The notes under the pieces were generated by a model. The model made no database searches and was not told the origin of the DNA. It saw only the letters and a program-made list of their open reading frames with translations. A stretch of DNA of 64,000 bases. Origin: CBDCVN01 sp965223585 (GTDB taxonomy: Bacteria; Deinococcota; Deinococci; Deinococcales; Trueperaceae). Location: the NCBI GenBank assembly GCA_965223585.1, contig CBDCWW010000022.1, positions 707,607-771,606 on the forward strand, read 5' to 3'. The stretch's first letter is position 1, and every line of letters begins with the position of its first letter. Both the position numbers and the translations under genes were made by a program. Shown here one piece after another: positions 25,377-34,610 of the stretch.

Positions 25377-26411
25377 CTAGGGTGCTGCTATTTCTAAATT
25401 CTCTCCCTCAACTGCTATAGTTTCATTGTTGAGTAGTGTTACCTTGGCATTTTCTACACTAAAAATGGCATCTCCATCAGCACTACGCTCTAGGTTTAGT
25501 GTGACTAGAGTACCATCACCACCAAACTCATTACTGACAGTGCATAAACCAATTATTGCTTTGTACGCTGTTACTGCACTTACACTACAGTCACTAGGCA
25601 AATCTCCTACTGTGACATTATTACTAAGTGTAAAGATACCTGGACTGGCTACAAGGTTAAAACCAAAGCCCTTTATAGTAGCATCCTTATTGTGCTCTAA
25701 AGCAATTGTCACACTGCAACTTTCACCCACGGCAACCTCTGCACAATTACTGGTTTGTGGAAAGATTGTTCTGAACTTAATAGGAGTACCTGTTAGGAAC
25801 CTTTCACCTGCTATTGCCATGTAGCCAACTTGTTCTATGTCATGATTACGTTCTCTATCTTGAGATTGTTCTTCTTCTATAAGTACCCTAACACTATCAT
25901 TTTTCAAGTTGTGGTAACGTAACCCTGCAGTATCACTATCATTAAAACTTTGCAAACTAGCCAAAAACATAAGGTGCTTTTTCTTGCCTGTAAGTTTGGA
26001 AGGGAAACGAAGGTAAGGCCAATGTCCTTGTGGAACTTTGTGCCAATTTGGGATTTTTCTAGGACCTGCTAAATTTGTAAGGCCTACAATAGTATCTGCT
26101 TTGCCGTCTTGTGCAGTCACGGAGCCTAGAGAAATTGCTATATAACCAACCGATTCAGGGTTTTGTGTCGCTGGGCAATCTTCCCCTTTTGCAGCACTTT
26201 GCAGAATTTCACAAGCTTCTTCTCCTTGAAGTCTTACTTCAAATCCTGTGGTACTAACATTTCTTTGACGAGTTAGTACTGCTTGTGGACTTGTATAGGT
26301 TTGTGATTGAGTTAGGACAATAGGTTCTATCAGTAAGTCTTGAAAAGAGGCTAGGGTTTGCAACTTAAAACCTTGCTGTACATTTTCAACTATGCCTGCT
26401 TCCATTACCAC
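25377..26411 (-). pseudogene. Secreted repeat protein with cohesin-like C-terminus, 3' part of a frameshifted gene
   Basis: The frame runs ~350 codons and is open upstream of its first Met-type codon (GTG 26411), back into the preceding gene. It contains two copies of a ~70-residue unit with L-A-S-(F/L)-Q-(D/S) at the start and S/Q-V-G-Y-(I/M)-A-I at the end. The C-terminal ~120 residues resemble a cohesin fold (V-G-E-S-C-S-V-T-I-A-L…, G-F-G-F-N-L-V, G-D-G-T-L-V-T-L-N-L). Reading across the junction with one extra G after CAG gives a continuous 'YIVLEQGKHQLDNGVV' type sequence, typical of this repeat family. So this piece and 26420-26950 are one gene broken by a 1-nt deletion, or by a sequencing error. 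Confidence 0.7.
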
Positions 26412-26419
26412 ACCGTTAT

Positions 26420-26950
26420 CTAATTGGTGCTTTCCTGTTCAAGAACTATGTAGCTTAGATCCTCTTTTTTATGGAAGCCATTGTTTCTTCTTGGCGTGCT
26501 CAGGTATTCCCATTCATTAAGTTGTACTTCAGCTTGGCACTTCTCCACATTCCTGAAGTGAACTGTAGTTGGATGTCCACCCCTATAGGAAGGTGGGTAG
26601 GCAATAATTACAGGGTTATCGTAACAGCTTGCAAATTTTAGGGTTAACCAGTACTCATCGTTTGGCCCAAATTTATTTTTTTGTTTTATAGTGAATTTGC
26701 CTACCTCGCCCACTTTAGCGCTTTCAGATAAATTATTTAAAATAGATTCATTGCTGGGTTGAGCTATTATTATTATTTCGTCTGTGTCTATTAATTCTAC
26801 TGTCTCTATATCAACATCAGATATTGTAGATTTACTTGTGCAAGACACCAAGAATAAAAAGGCTGCTAGAGTGCATAGTAAGCATGGTAACCAAATTGCA
26901 AGCCTAAAATTGGTTTGCGACTTTAACCTCTTCCTAAAGTAGTAATTCAT
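26420..26950 (-). pseudogene. Lipoprotein N-terminal part, 5' half of the frameshifted gene
   Basis: 176 codons. The N-terminus has basic residues, a long hydrophobic segment and a lipobox L-V-S-C (Cys ~37). The rest carries a repeat of the same kind as the downstream piece, ending S-Y-I-V-L-E-Q before the frame breaks near 26434. It ends 8 nt before the next frame's GTG, which imitates an operon but is more simply explained by a single-base loss. As joined, the product would be a ~525-residue lipoprotein. Confidence 0.7.
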
Positions 26951-27308
26951 AAAATTTTCTCCCTAAAATAAGGTAGATAAACACGATTAAGAATTAATAT
27001 TAAGTTGAAATTAAGCAGAAACGAAGACTAGTACTTAGAAATTGCGCTCAAAAACAACCATAAAGAGTATCTCAACGGCCTATAAAACACTAAACTCTTA
27101 TATGAATAATTCTCATTCATTTGTTTACTTCTATATGTAATAATAAATTGCATCTAACAAGGCATACCTAAACTTAGGATAACTTAGTATTAAAAACCGA
27201 GTTATTGAGGTTGGAGTTAATAAATCAAAATCCCATTGAACTTTAGTTTTTTAGCCCTATACGGTGTTCTAAGTTTAATTTAAATTATTGAAATTTTTAG
27301 GATAGTTT
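26951..27308. other. Divergent promoter region
   Basis: 358 bases of very AT-rich DNA between the - strand lipoprotein and the + strand nSTAND gene. It should hold both promoters. I see no repeat, RNA gene or clear operator. Confidence 0.4.
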
Positions 27309-29177
27309 GTGACAAATATTGATATCTTTCTAAACGCTACAGCTCGGCTTAAAAAAGCTGATGGTAAAATTGTAGGCACAGGTTTCTTAGTAACAGAAAA
27401 ATATATTCTAACCTGTGCCCACGTAGTTAATCAGACCCTTAACAAAGAAAAGGATGCTAACGAGGAACCTAGTGAAACCATATACTTAGATTTTCCTTTC
27501 ACAGGCAAGCCAGACGTTGAAACACTAAAGTCTAAGGTAGTGTTTTGGCTAGCTATGGATGAAAATGAAGTAAAGAAAACAGGAATCAAAGGTGCTTTTG
27601 ATATAGCTTTGCTAGAACTTGAAAGACCTATCAGTAATATAGAGCCCGTCCTTCTTTTAGGAAAATATGATGAAGGCAATGAGTTTCGTACCCTTGGTTT
27701 CCCTCAGAATTTTGATCAGGGTAAGCCAGCGAGAGGAAGGATTGTATTGCCTCAAGCCAATGGTTTAGTGCAATTAGAAGGTTGGAAAACGGATCCTGCT
27801 TTTATAGTAGAAGGTTTTAGTGGTGCTCCTGTTATCGATATAAAACTTGCTGGTGTAGTAGGCATGGTAGTAGGTAGCCATGAAGGAATAGCTAGTTTGG
27901 TGTCACTTATGATACCCAGCACAGTTTTACTAAAAGTGTGCCCACAACTACAAGCTGTTGGCTTCAAATGTCCCTACAAGGGCCTGTCTGCTTTTCTAGA
28001 AAAGGACAAACCTTACTTTTTTGGTCGCAAGAAGGTAATAGAAGAGCTTGTTGAAACTATTAAACATAAACCATTACTAGCCTTGATGGGTAATAGTGGT
28101 AGTGGTAAATCTTCAGTTGTGTTTGCTGGAGTGCTGCCACAGTTAAGAGAAGAGAACTGGCTAATTGCTAGTTGCAGACCCAAAGCAGATCCCTTTTATC
28201 AACTAGCCTATGCTTTAGTTAAGCACGTTAAGGATAATTTTACAGACCAGCTTACTGAAGCTGAAGCTATTGCTGAAAAGCTCAAAAAGAATGAGCTGAA
28301 GCTATCTAGAATAATACAAAGTATCCTTAATGAAAAAGATAGGCCTTTAATAATGGTCATTGATCAGTTCGAGGAAGTCTTTACCTTAAATACTGATAAA
28401 GAGCAGCAATATAATTTCCTGAACCAGATTACCCAGTTAATAAAAGAAGATATCCAACAGTTTAGATTAATGCTAACGATACGTTCAGATTTTATGAGTT
28501 ATGCTCTTGGTCACGACGAATTTGGCAAAGTACTAAACCAAGCTATATCAACACTTACGGCTATGACTCGAAAAGAGTTGTTCGAGGCTATAGTAGAGCC
28601 TGCTAAAAGGCAGGGTGTTAGTTTAGAAGAAGGTTTAGCTGACACCATCTTAGATGATGTGCTTACCAGTAAAAATGAAAAAGACTTAGCAGGACGCTTA
28701 CCTCTTTTGGAGTTTGCCCTCACTCTACTTTGGGAAAAACAAGAAAGACCCAGTTTAACTCATGAGGCTTACCAAGCTATTGGCAAGGTTGAAGGTGCCC
28801 TAGCTCGCCATGCTCAAGAGGTTTTTGGCAAATTTAAATTAAAAGAACAAGAACAACTAAAGCATATTTTTACCCAATTAGTAAGACCGGGAGAAGGTAC
28901 TGAAGATACTAGACAAGTTAGCACTAAAGAATTAGTTGGAGAAGAGAATTGGCCCTTGGTCACTGAACTTGCTAATGAAAGATTGGTCACTACATACTCA
29001 GCAGAAGACACTCAACAAGAAGCTGTGGAAGTCATCCATGAGGCACTAATTCGAAGTTGGCAACAGCTTAAAGAGTGGGTAGATGCTGACAGGGATTTCA
29101 GAATTTGGCAAAATCGTGTGCGTCCGACAGTGGAAGAGTGGCAAGAAAGCAGTCAAGACTGGAATTACGCAGCTTGA
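27309..29177 (+). pseudogene. Trypsin-like protease / nSTAND NTPase, 5' half of an IS-split gene
   Basis: Starts at GTG. Residues 1-~215 form a trypsin-like serine protease with a full triad: His38 (T-C-A-H-V), Asp98 (F-D-I-A-L-L) and Ser171 (E-G-F-S-G-A-P). A C-P-Y-K-G-L-S-A-F linker, usual before nSTAND domains, leads to an NTPase with Walker A G-N-S-G-S-G-K-S-S (261-269) and Walker B I-M-V-I-D-Q-F-E-E (348-356), then a winged-helix region (A-G-R-L-P-L-L-E-F-A-L). The real sequence ends at 29158; the last few residues come from the IS. Removing 29159-30170 and one TCAAGA restores a 1,737-codon frame running through the WD40 part. In related conflict proteins, ligand binding by the repeats triggers the NTPase, which releases the effector, here the protease. 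Confidence 0.85.
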
Positions 29178-30170
29178 GGAAGCGAGTCCAGAAGGTCTAG
29201 AGGTGGGTCAATGCGACCAGAGATTAGTCCCCTACGGTATCTGTAAAATGATTGCTTGCTCTCTCTACGAGCTACCTCTATAAGCCCATAAGCTACTACT
29301 CCTAACCCTAAATGCCCTCCTATTGTTTGTTCTGTTCTATATCTGAATCCTTGCCACCCTAGCTCTTGCTTTAGCCCTCTTATCACCTCTTCTATTCCCT
29401 GTCTCACCTTATAATGCCCTATTATCTCTTTGTCCTCTAGCTCTAAATCGTTTGTCACATAGTATTTCTTCCCTCTCCTCACTATCTTCACTTCAAAGTC
29501 CATTCCTCTTAGCTTTCCTACTTTTGTCCAGTAGGGTCCTCTATGCCTTTTCAACTGCTTTCCTCGCAGCACTCTGTTCCTCTTTAATCGCGTCACAAAC
29601 GACCAACCGTAGGCATGTATCTGCTTCAGAATCTTCTTTGAACCGTACCATGAGTCAAATAGTACATAATCAGGTTTTAGCCCTTTTTCTTTTGCCCATG
29701 CTAATAGCTCCAATGCTAGTTCTTGCTTACTTACCTCTCCAAAGTAAAGTTTGATCTTTAACGGTATTCGCACTTTACCATCTGTCCAGATCAGCAGCAC
29801 TATCCCGAAACCATAGCAATAGTGTCCATTGCCATCTCGTAATTTCGGTAGCCACATTTTTCCCCTTCCTGATCTGGCTATTACTGTATCATCAAGAACC
29901 AAGTAGCCCCCTTCAAGTCCACCTACCAGCATTTTTAAGCCTATGGCTATCTCACTTACCTTTGCTAAAATCGAGTCTATTAACAATGCTCTATAGATAG
30001 TATCGTGTGCACAGTCCATTCCATCTGCCATGGCTGAAGAACCACTTGCCTCAACTGCTTTCAATATGGCTTCTAGTGCTTTAACTATCCTTTGTGTTAG
30101 ACTCATCTTAGGGCTCCTTGGTTTTGATTGAGCCCTATTTTACTTTATTTTCCCTCCTGCGTAATTCCAG
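29159..30170 (-). mobile_element. IS4-superfamily element, 1,012 bp, inside the nSTAND gene
   Basis: Perfect 14-bp terminal inverted repeats (CTGGAATTACGCAG) and a perfect 6-bp target duplication TCAAGA (29153-29158 and 30171-30176) define the limits. The transposase gene lies on the opposite strand to the host gene. Sharp ends, the exact duplication and an undamaged host frame on both sides point to a recent insertion. Confidence 0.95.
29165..30106 (-). CDS. IS4/IS701-like transposase
   Basis: 313 residues with a DDE pattern: V-L-D-D-T-V-I-A-R-S, V-L-F-D-S-W-Y-G-S and I-E-E-V-I-R-G-L-K-Q-E-L-G-W-Q-G-F-R. The ATG is 64 nt from the right end of the element and the stop lies inside the left inverted repeat, an economical layout. 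It seems intact. Confidence 0.88.
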   Translation of the reverse strand: MSLTQRIVKALEAILKAVEASGSSAMADGMDCAHDTIYRALLIDSILAKVSEIAIGLKMLVGGLEGGYLVLDDTVIARSGRGKMWLPKLRDGNGHYCYGFGIVLLIWTDGKVRIPLKIKLYFGEVSKQELALELLAWAKEKGLKPDYVLFDSWYGSKKILKQIHAYGWSFVTRLKRNRVLRGKQLKRHRGPYWTKVGKLRGMDFEVKIVRRGKKYYVTNDLELEDKEIIGHYKVRQGIEEVIRGLKQELGWQGFRYRTEQTIGGHLGLGVVAYGLIEVARRESKQSFYRYRRGLISGRIDPPLDLLDSLPQAA

Positions 30171-33100
30171 TCAAGATAAGAGCATACTTTTAAGAGGTAA
30201 GCAACTGTTGCAAGCAGAAGAGTATTTAAAGAGCTATCAAGAAAGGATTGAAAAAAGAGTACAAAGCTTTATTCAGGCTAGCACTAGACAGCAGATTAAA
30301 GAGGTTGCTCGCAAAAAACGTAGGCAGCGCAGCATCGCTATTGGTGTAAGTGTTTTTGCTATTGTTGCCCTTGTACTGGCAAGTTTAGCAACTTTATTTG
30401 GGGTAAATGCAAGGGAGCAATCTGACACAGCCCTGACTCGTCAGCTAATGGTGCAATCACAAGCTGCGTTACAAGATCCAAATGATACCAATGGTTATTT
30501 GGATACAGCAGCGCTACTGGCTGTGCAAGCTACTAAGGTAAAAGGAGGTATTGAAAGCACTGACAATGTGCTTCGCATGGTACAAAATATTAACCATCTT
30601 AATGTTGTAATGCAAGGATTTCTTGAAGGACCTGTTAGGAGTATTAGGAGCGTGGATTTTTCTCCAGACGGTAAACGAGTTATTTCAAGTAGTAGTAGTG
30701 CCTTACTACTGTGGGATATAGAGAGTGCTTCATTAGTTGGTGATTTGTGGCGAGGACATAACGATACTGTTAGAAGTGTAGCCTTTTCGCCAGATGGTAA
30801 AAGGGTAATTTCTGGTAGCTGGGACGATACCTTACGTTTGTGGGATGCGGAAACTGGTGAGCCTATAGGTGGTCCATGGCAAGGACACACAGAGGTTGTT
30901 GAGAGTGTAGCTTTTTCTCCAGACGGTAAAAGAGTAGTTTCCGGTAGTGGAGACCATACTGTACGTTTGTGGGATGTGGAAACTGGGCAGCTCATAGGTG
31001 AACCATGGAAAGGGCATAAGGATTTTATTCTTAGTGTCACTTTTTCGCCAGATGGTAAGAAAGTGCTTTCTGGTGGTTGGGATAACACCTTACGCTTGTG
31101 GGATGCAGAAACTGGCGAGCCCGTAGGTGAGCCATGGCAAGGACATACTGCCGACATTTATAGTATAGCCTTTTCACCAGATGGCAAAAGGGTAGTTTCG
31201 GGTAGCAGTGATAATACTGTGCGCTTGTGGGATGTAGCAACTGGCAAGCCCATAGGTGAACCTTGGGAAGGGCATAATGATGTCATTGAGGGTTTGGCCT
31301 TTTCTCCAGACGGTAAAATAGTGGCTTCTGGCAGTTCTGATAATACTATACGTTTTTGGAAAGTAGACACAGGTGAACTTATAGGTAAACCTTGGGAAGG
31401 ACATGGTGGCGTAGTTACTAGCTTAGCCTTTTCTCCAGATGGTACCAAATTGGCATTTGGCAATGGCGATACAACTGTGCGCTTGTGGGATTTCAAAGCA
31501 GAGGCAGTTGTAGCTTTAGGGGATGCATGGCAGGGTCATAACGCAGACGTTTATAGTGTGGACTTTTCTTCAGATGGCAAAATGGCTATCTCTGGCAGTG
31601 GTGACAGTACCTTACGTTTATGGGCAACAGAGACTGGTGAATCTATAAATACATGGAAGGGGCACAGTACAGATGTTTACAGCGTAGTTTTCTCCCCAGA
31701 CAATAGCAAGGTAGTTTCTGGCAGTAGTGACAATTCTTTGCGTTTGTGGGATGTAAAGACTGGAAAGTCTATAGCTACATGGCGAGGGCATAGTGATGTC
31801 ATTGAGAGCATAGCTTTTTCTCCTGATGGCAAAAAGGTAGCTTCTGGTAGCTGGGACAACACCATTGTATTATGGGATGTTGAAACTGGGAAGTCTATAG
31901 GTAAACCATGGCAAGGGCATCTAGATGCAATTGCAAGCATAACCTTTTCTCCTGATGGTAAAAAAGTAGCATCTGGCAGTTGGGATAACACCATACATCT
32001 GTGGGATACGGAAACTGGTCAATCTATAAGTACATTGCAAGGACATAGTAATGCTGTTTTGAGTCTAGACTTCTCTTTTGATGGTAAGAAGTTAATCTCT
32101 GGCAGTGCGGACACCACTTTGTATTTGTGGGATGCGGAAACTGGTAAGCCCATAGGCGAACCATGGCAAGGACATAGTAATGTTGTTGAGAGCGTAGCTT
32201 TTTCCCCTAGCAGCAAAAAAGTGATTTCTGGTAGTAGAGATAACACAATACGTTTGTGGGAAGTAGAAAAGGCCAAACCTATAAGAGTGTGGCAAGGACA
32301 CAGTGATTCTGTTGAGAGCGTAGCTTTTTCCCCTGATGGCAAAAAAGTAGTTTCTAGTAGCAAGGATAATACTGTCCGTTTCTGGAATGCAAAAACTGGT
32401 GAATTAATAGATGATTCATACCAAGGTCATACTGATACCATTTTGAGTGTGGCTTTCTCACCAGATGGCAAAAAAATAGTTTCTGGCAGCGAAGATAATA
32501 CTATACGCTTATGGGACACAGTAACTAAAGAGCCAATAGGTAAAGCATGGCAAGGACATAGCAGTGCTATTTGGAGTGTGGCCTTTTCTCCTGATGGCAG
32601 TAAGGTAGCTTCTGGTAGCAGTGATAGCACCATAAGAATTTGGGATGCCCAAACGGGGGTATCTTTAATTGAAGCGCTAAAGGGACACAGCAGTATTGTT
32701 ACCAGCGTAGCTTTTTCCCCTGATGGTAAAAAAGTGGTTTCTGGTAGCTGGGATAAAACTCTTAGGATGTGGGATGTGGAAACTGGTATGCTTATAGGAC
32801 AAGTTTGGCAAGGGCATAGTGATATTATTTGGAGTGTAACTTTCTCTCCTGATGGCAGAAAAGTAGTATCTGGTAGTGCAGACAATACTTTACAGGTGTG
32901 GGATGTAGAAACTGGCAAAGCCCTTGGAGAACCATGGCAAGGGCATAGTGATGCTGTTTTGAGCGTAACCTTTTCTCCTGATGGCAAAAGAGTAGTATCT
33001 GGTAGTGCAGATAAAACCATGCATTTGTGGGATTTAGAAACTGGTAAGCCCATAGGCAGTGCTTGGCAAGGGCATAATGATGCTGTTTGGAGCGTAGCTT

Positions 33101-33540
33101 TTTCACCCAACGGTGAAAGAGTGGTTTCAGTTAGTGGTAGTAAGAATATTTTACGTAATAGAACTTTCCTTTTGCGTCAAGGTATTGATAATTTTTCCAG
33201 CGCTGATACAAGTCTACGGATTTGGGATGTATCTACAGGAACAACAATTGGTGAAGGTTGGCAGAGGTATAGTGCTAGTGTGCTTTCAGTTGCTTTCTCA
33301 CCAGATGGTAAGAGTGCAGTGTCAGGTGGTGCAGATAACCCCAATGACCGCTGGGATAACATGCTAATGATTTGGGATGTAGATGAAGATTCTTGGCTAG
33401 AGAGGCTTTGTTATTTTGCTGGTCGTAATTTTACTCGAGCAGAGTGGGAACGCTACTTGGGAAACAGGCCCTATGAAAAAACTTGTCCTCAGTATCCTGC
33501 TGGTTTTCAAATACTTAAACTAGACCCTGCTGCACAATAA
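30118..33540 (+). pseudogene. Membrane segment and 21 WD40 repeats, 3' half of the IS-split nSTAND gene
   Basis: Host sequence starts at 30177; the first ~18 codons of the open frame belong to the IS. It continues the 27309 frame with a helical linker, one membrane-spanning segment (…S-I-A-I-G-V-S-V-F-A-I-V-A-L-V-L…), then 21 WD40 repeats of the form G-H-x-x-x-V-x-S-V-A-F-S-P-D-G-K-…-L-W-D. Twenty-one equals three seven-bladed propellers. A short C-terminal domain (F-A-G-R-N-F-T-R-A-E-W-E-R-Y-L) follows, as in many cyanobacterial and actinobacterial nSTAND-WD40 proteins. The repeats are very alike, which suggests recent amplification. No start codon with a ribosome site precedes this half, so it is probably not made alone. 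Confidence 0.85.
30640..33400 (+). repeat. Tandem WD40-coding repeats (about 21 units of ~126 nt)
   Basis: Units share nearly the same DNA in stretches such as the code for F-S-P-D-G-K and L-W-D-x-E-T-G. Units 2-6, 10-12 and 17-19 are especially alike. Such arrays recombine and can change the ligand-sensing surface by unit gain, loss or gene conversion. Confidence 0.85.
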
Positions 33541-33561
33541 ATAATGTTTTGTCTAAAGCTC

Positions 33562-33591
33562 GGTAGGGATGCATTGCAATACGCCCCTACC
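33562..33591. repeat. 30-bp imperfect palindrome (REP-like)
   Basis: GGTAGGG at one end and CCCCTACC at the other surround a GCATTGCAATACG core that is itself nearly palindromic. It sits 21 nt after the WD40 gene, where it might also end transcription. It resembles the GTAGGGG palindrome at 23868. Confidence 0.65.
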
Positions 33592-33648
33592 AAATACATT
33601 AAAGGACTCAAAATTTTGAACCCTCACATAACCAAGTAATTAGCAGCC

Positions 33649-34395
33649 TTACTGGAAAATTTCTACAAGGATAGAACCACGGTTATCTTCAGAACTATCC
33701 ACAGCATCAAGCATCCAAAAGGCAAGTAGATCTCCTTTTCCTTGGTACTGCACTTGATATACATGACTAGGATTATAAGGAATTTGGGAACCTGCTATAT
33801 CAGACATTCCTTGACCATCAATACGCAGATGGTTCCAAGATTGACCTTCAGCTCCACAGTTCCCCTCATGATAGCACCAAACAGCATCCACACCCTCATC
33901 AAGGTTGCCCCAAGGACTAGTAATACCACTAGCTTTTATAGTGTAGGTTTGGCCTTCTTCTAATACAATTGTACTAGTAACCTTTTCCGGCTGATTATTT
34001 AGTACAATAATTGTATCTACGAGTGCCCCAAGAATTTGAGCGTCTTCAGATAACTTAAATTTATAGGACTGTTGGTACTGGTAAAGATTTTGACAATCAT
34101 TATTTCCCAAACAAGTATAAATGGCTTGATAGCGCTCAACCTTTCCAAAATCGTTTCTAGATATTGCATGATCTATTTTTTTATCTAACCACAATAAGAT
34201 CCCTACTTTTGAATCTTCAGAGGCTCCCTTAATAGTATGAACCACCTCTCCTACAGGTTCTGGTAAATTAGCTATTACAAACTCTTTAATAAGAAATCTC
34301 AAATCTTCCTTATTAATAACTTCATAAGCACTACCAGTTGTTAGTAAAGCTGTTATAAGTATTATTGTAAGGATCAAAAACTTATTCTTTTGCAT
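33649..34395 (-). CDS. Secreted protein with a LecA-like beta-sandwich C-terminus
   Basis: 248 residues; residues 1-23 form a signal peptide ending G-S-A. The middle is helical with two Cys in C-L-G-N-N-D-C. Residues ~135-248 look like the sugar-binding sandwich seen in PA-I galactophilic-lectin-like domains (G-Q-T-Y-T-I-K-A-S-G, then W-N-H-L-R-I-D-G, and D-N-R-G-S-I-L-V-E-I at the end). The lectin assignment is from pattern memory and is uncertain. It converges on the WD40 gene and has no operon partner. Confidence 0.5.
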   Translation of the reverse strand: MQKNKFLILTIILITALLTTGSAYEVINKEDLRFLIKEFVIANLPEPVGEVVHTIKGASEDSKVGILLWLDKKIDHAISRNDFGKVERYQAIYTCLGNNDCQNLYQYQQSYKFKLSEDAQILGALVDTIIVLNNQPEKVTSTIVLEEGQTYTIKASGITSPWGNLDEGVDAVWCYHEGNCGAEGQSWNHLRIDGQGMSDIAGSQIPYNPSHVYQVQYQGKGDLLAFWMLDAVDSSEDNRGSILVEIFQ

Positions 34396-34610
34396 ATATA
34401 GAATATACCTTTCTAATAGGTAAAATACTCCTTTTTGTGTTTCCTAAGCATATCATATTTTAGGCATTAATCAATAAATTCAAAGTCTATTACTGCAAAC
34501 ATTGCTTTGTGTATAATGGTATTTGAAAATAAATGCTTTACAGAGTCCAATACCTATGACATTCTCAATCACAAAACAGAAGCGCTTTATGGAAAGTTAA
34601 ACTTATTTGA
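34396..34610. other. Intergenic region before IS4-type element
   Basis: About 215 bases of AT-rich DNA upstream of the - strand secreted-protein gene; it should contain that gene's promoter. No other feature is seen. Confidence 0.3.

Noticed and set aside
30495..33110. Several long antisense frames within the WD40 gene
   Set aside because: They mirror the repeat periodicity (S-P-S-G-E-K units are the complement of the F-S-P-D-G-K code) and are not genes.
30640..33400. Regular DNA repeats, considered as a CRISPR array
   Set aside because: Units are ~126 nt, translate in one frame as WD40 repeats and have no spacers. No cas gene is in the window.
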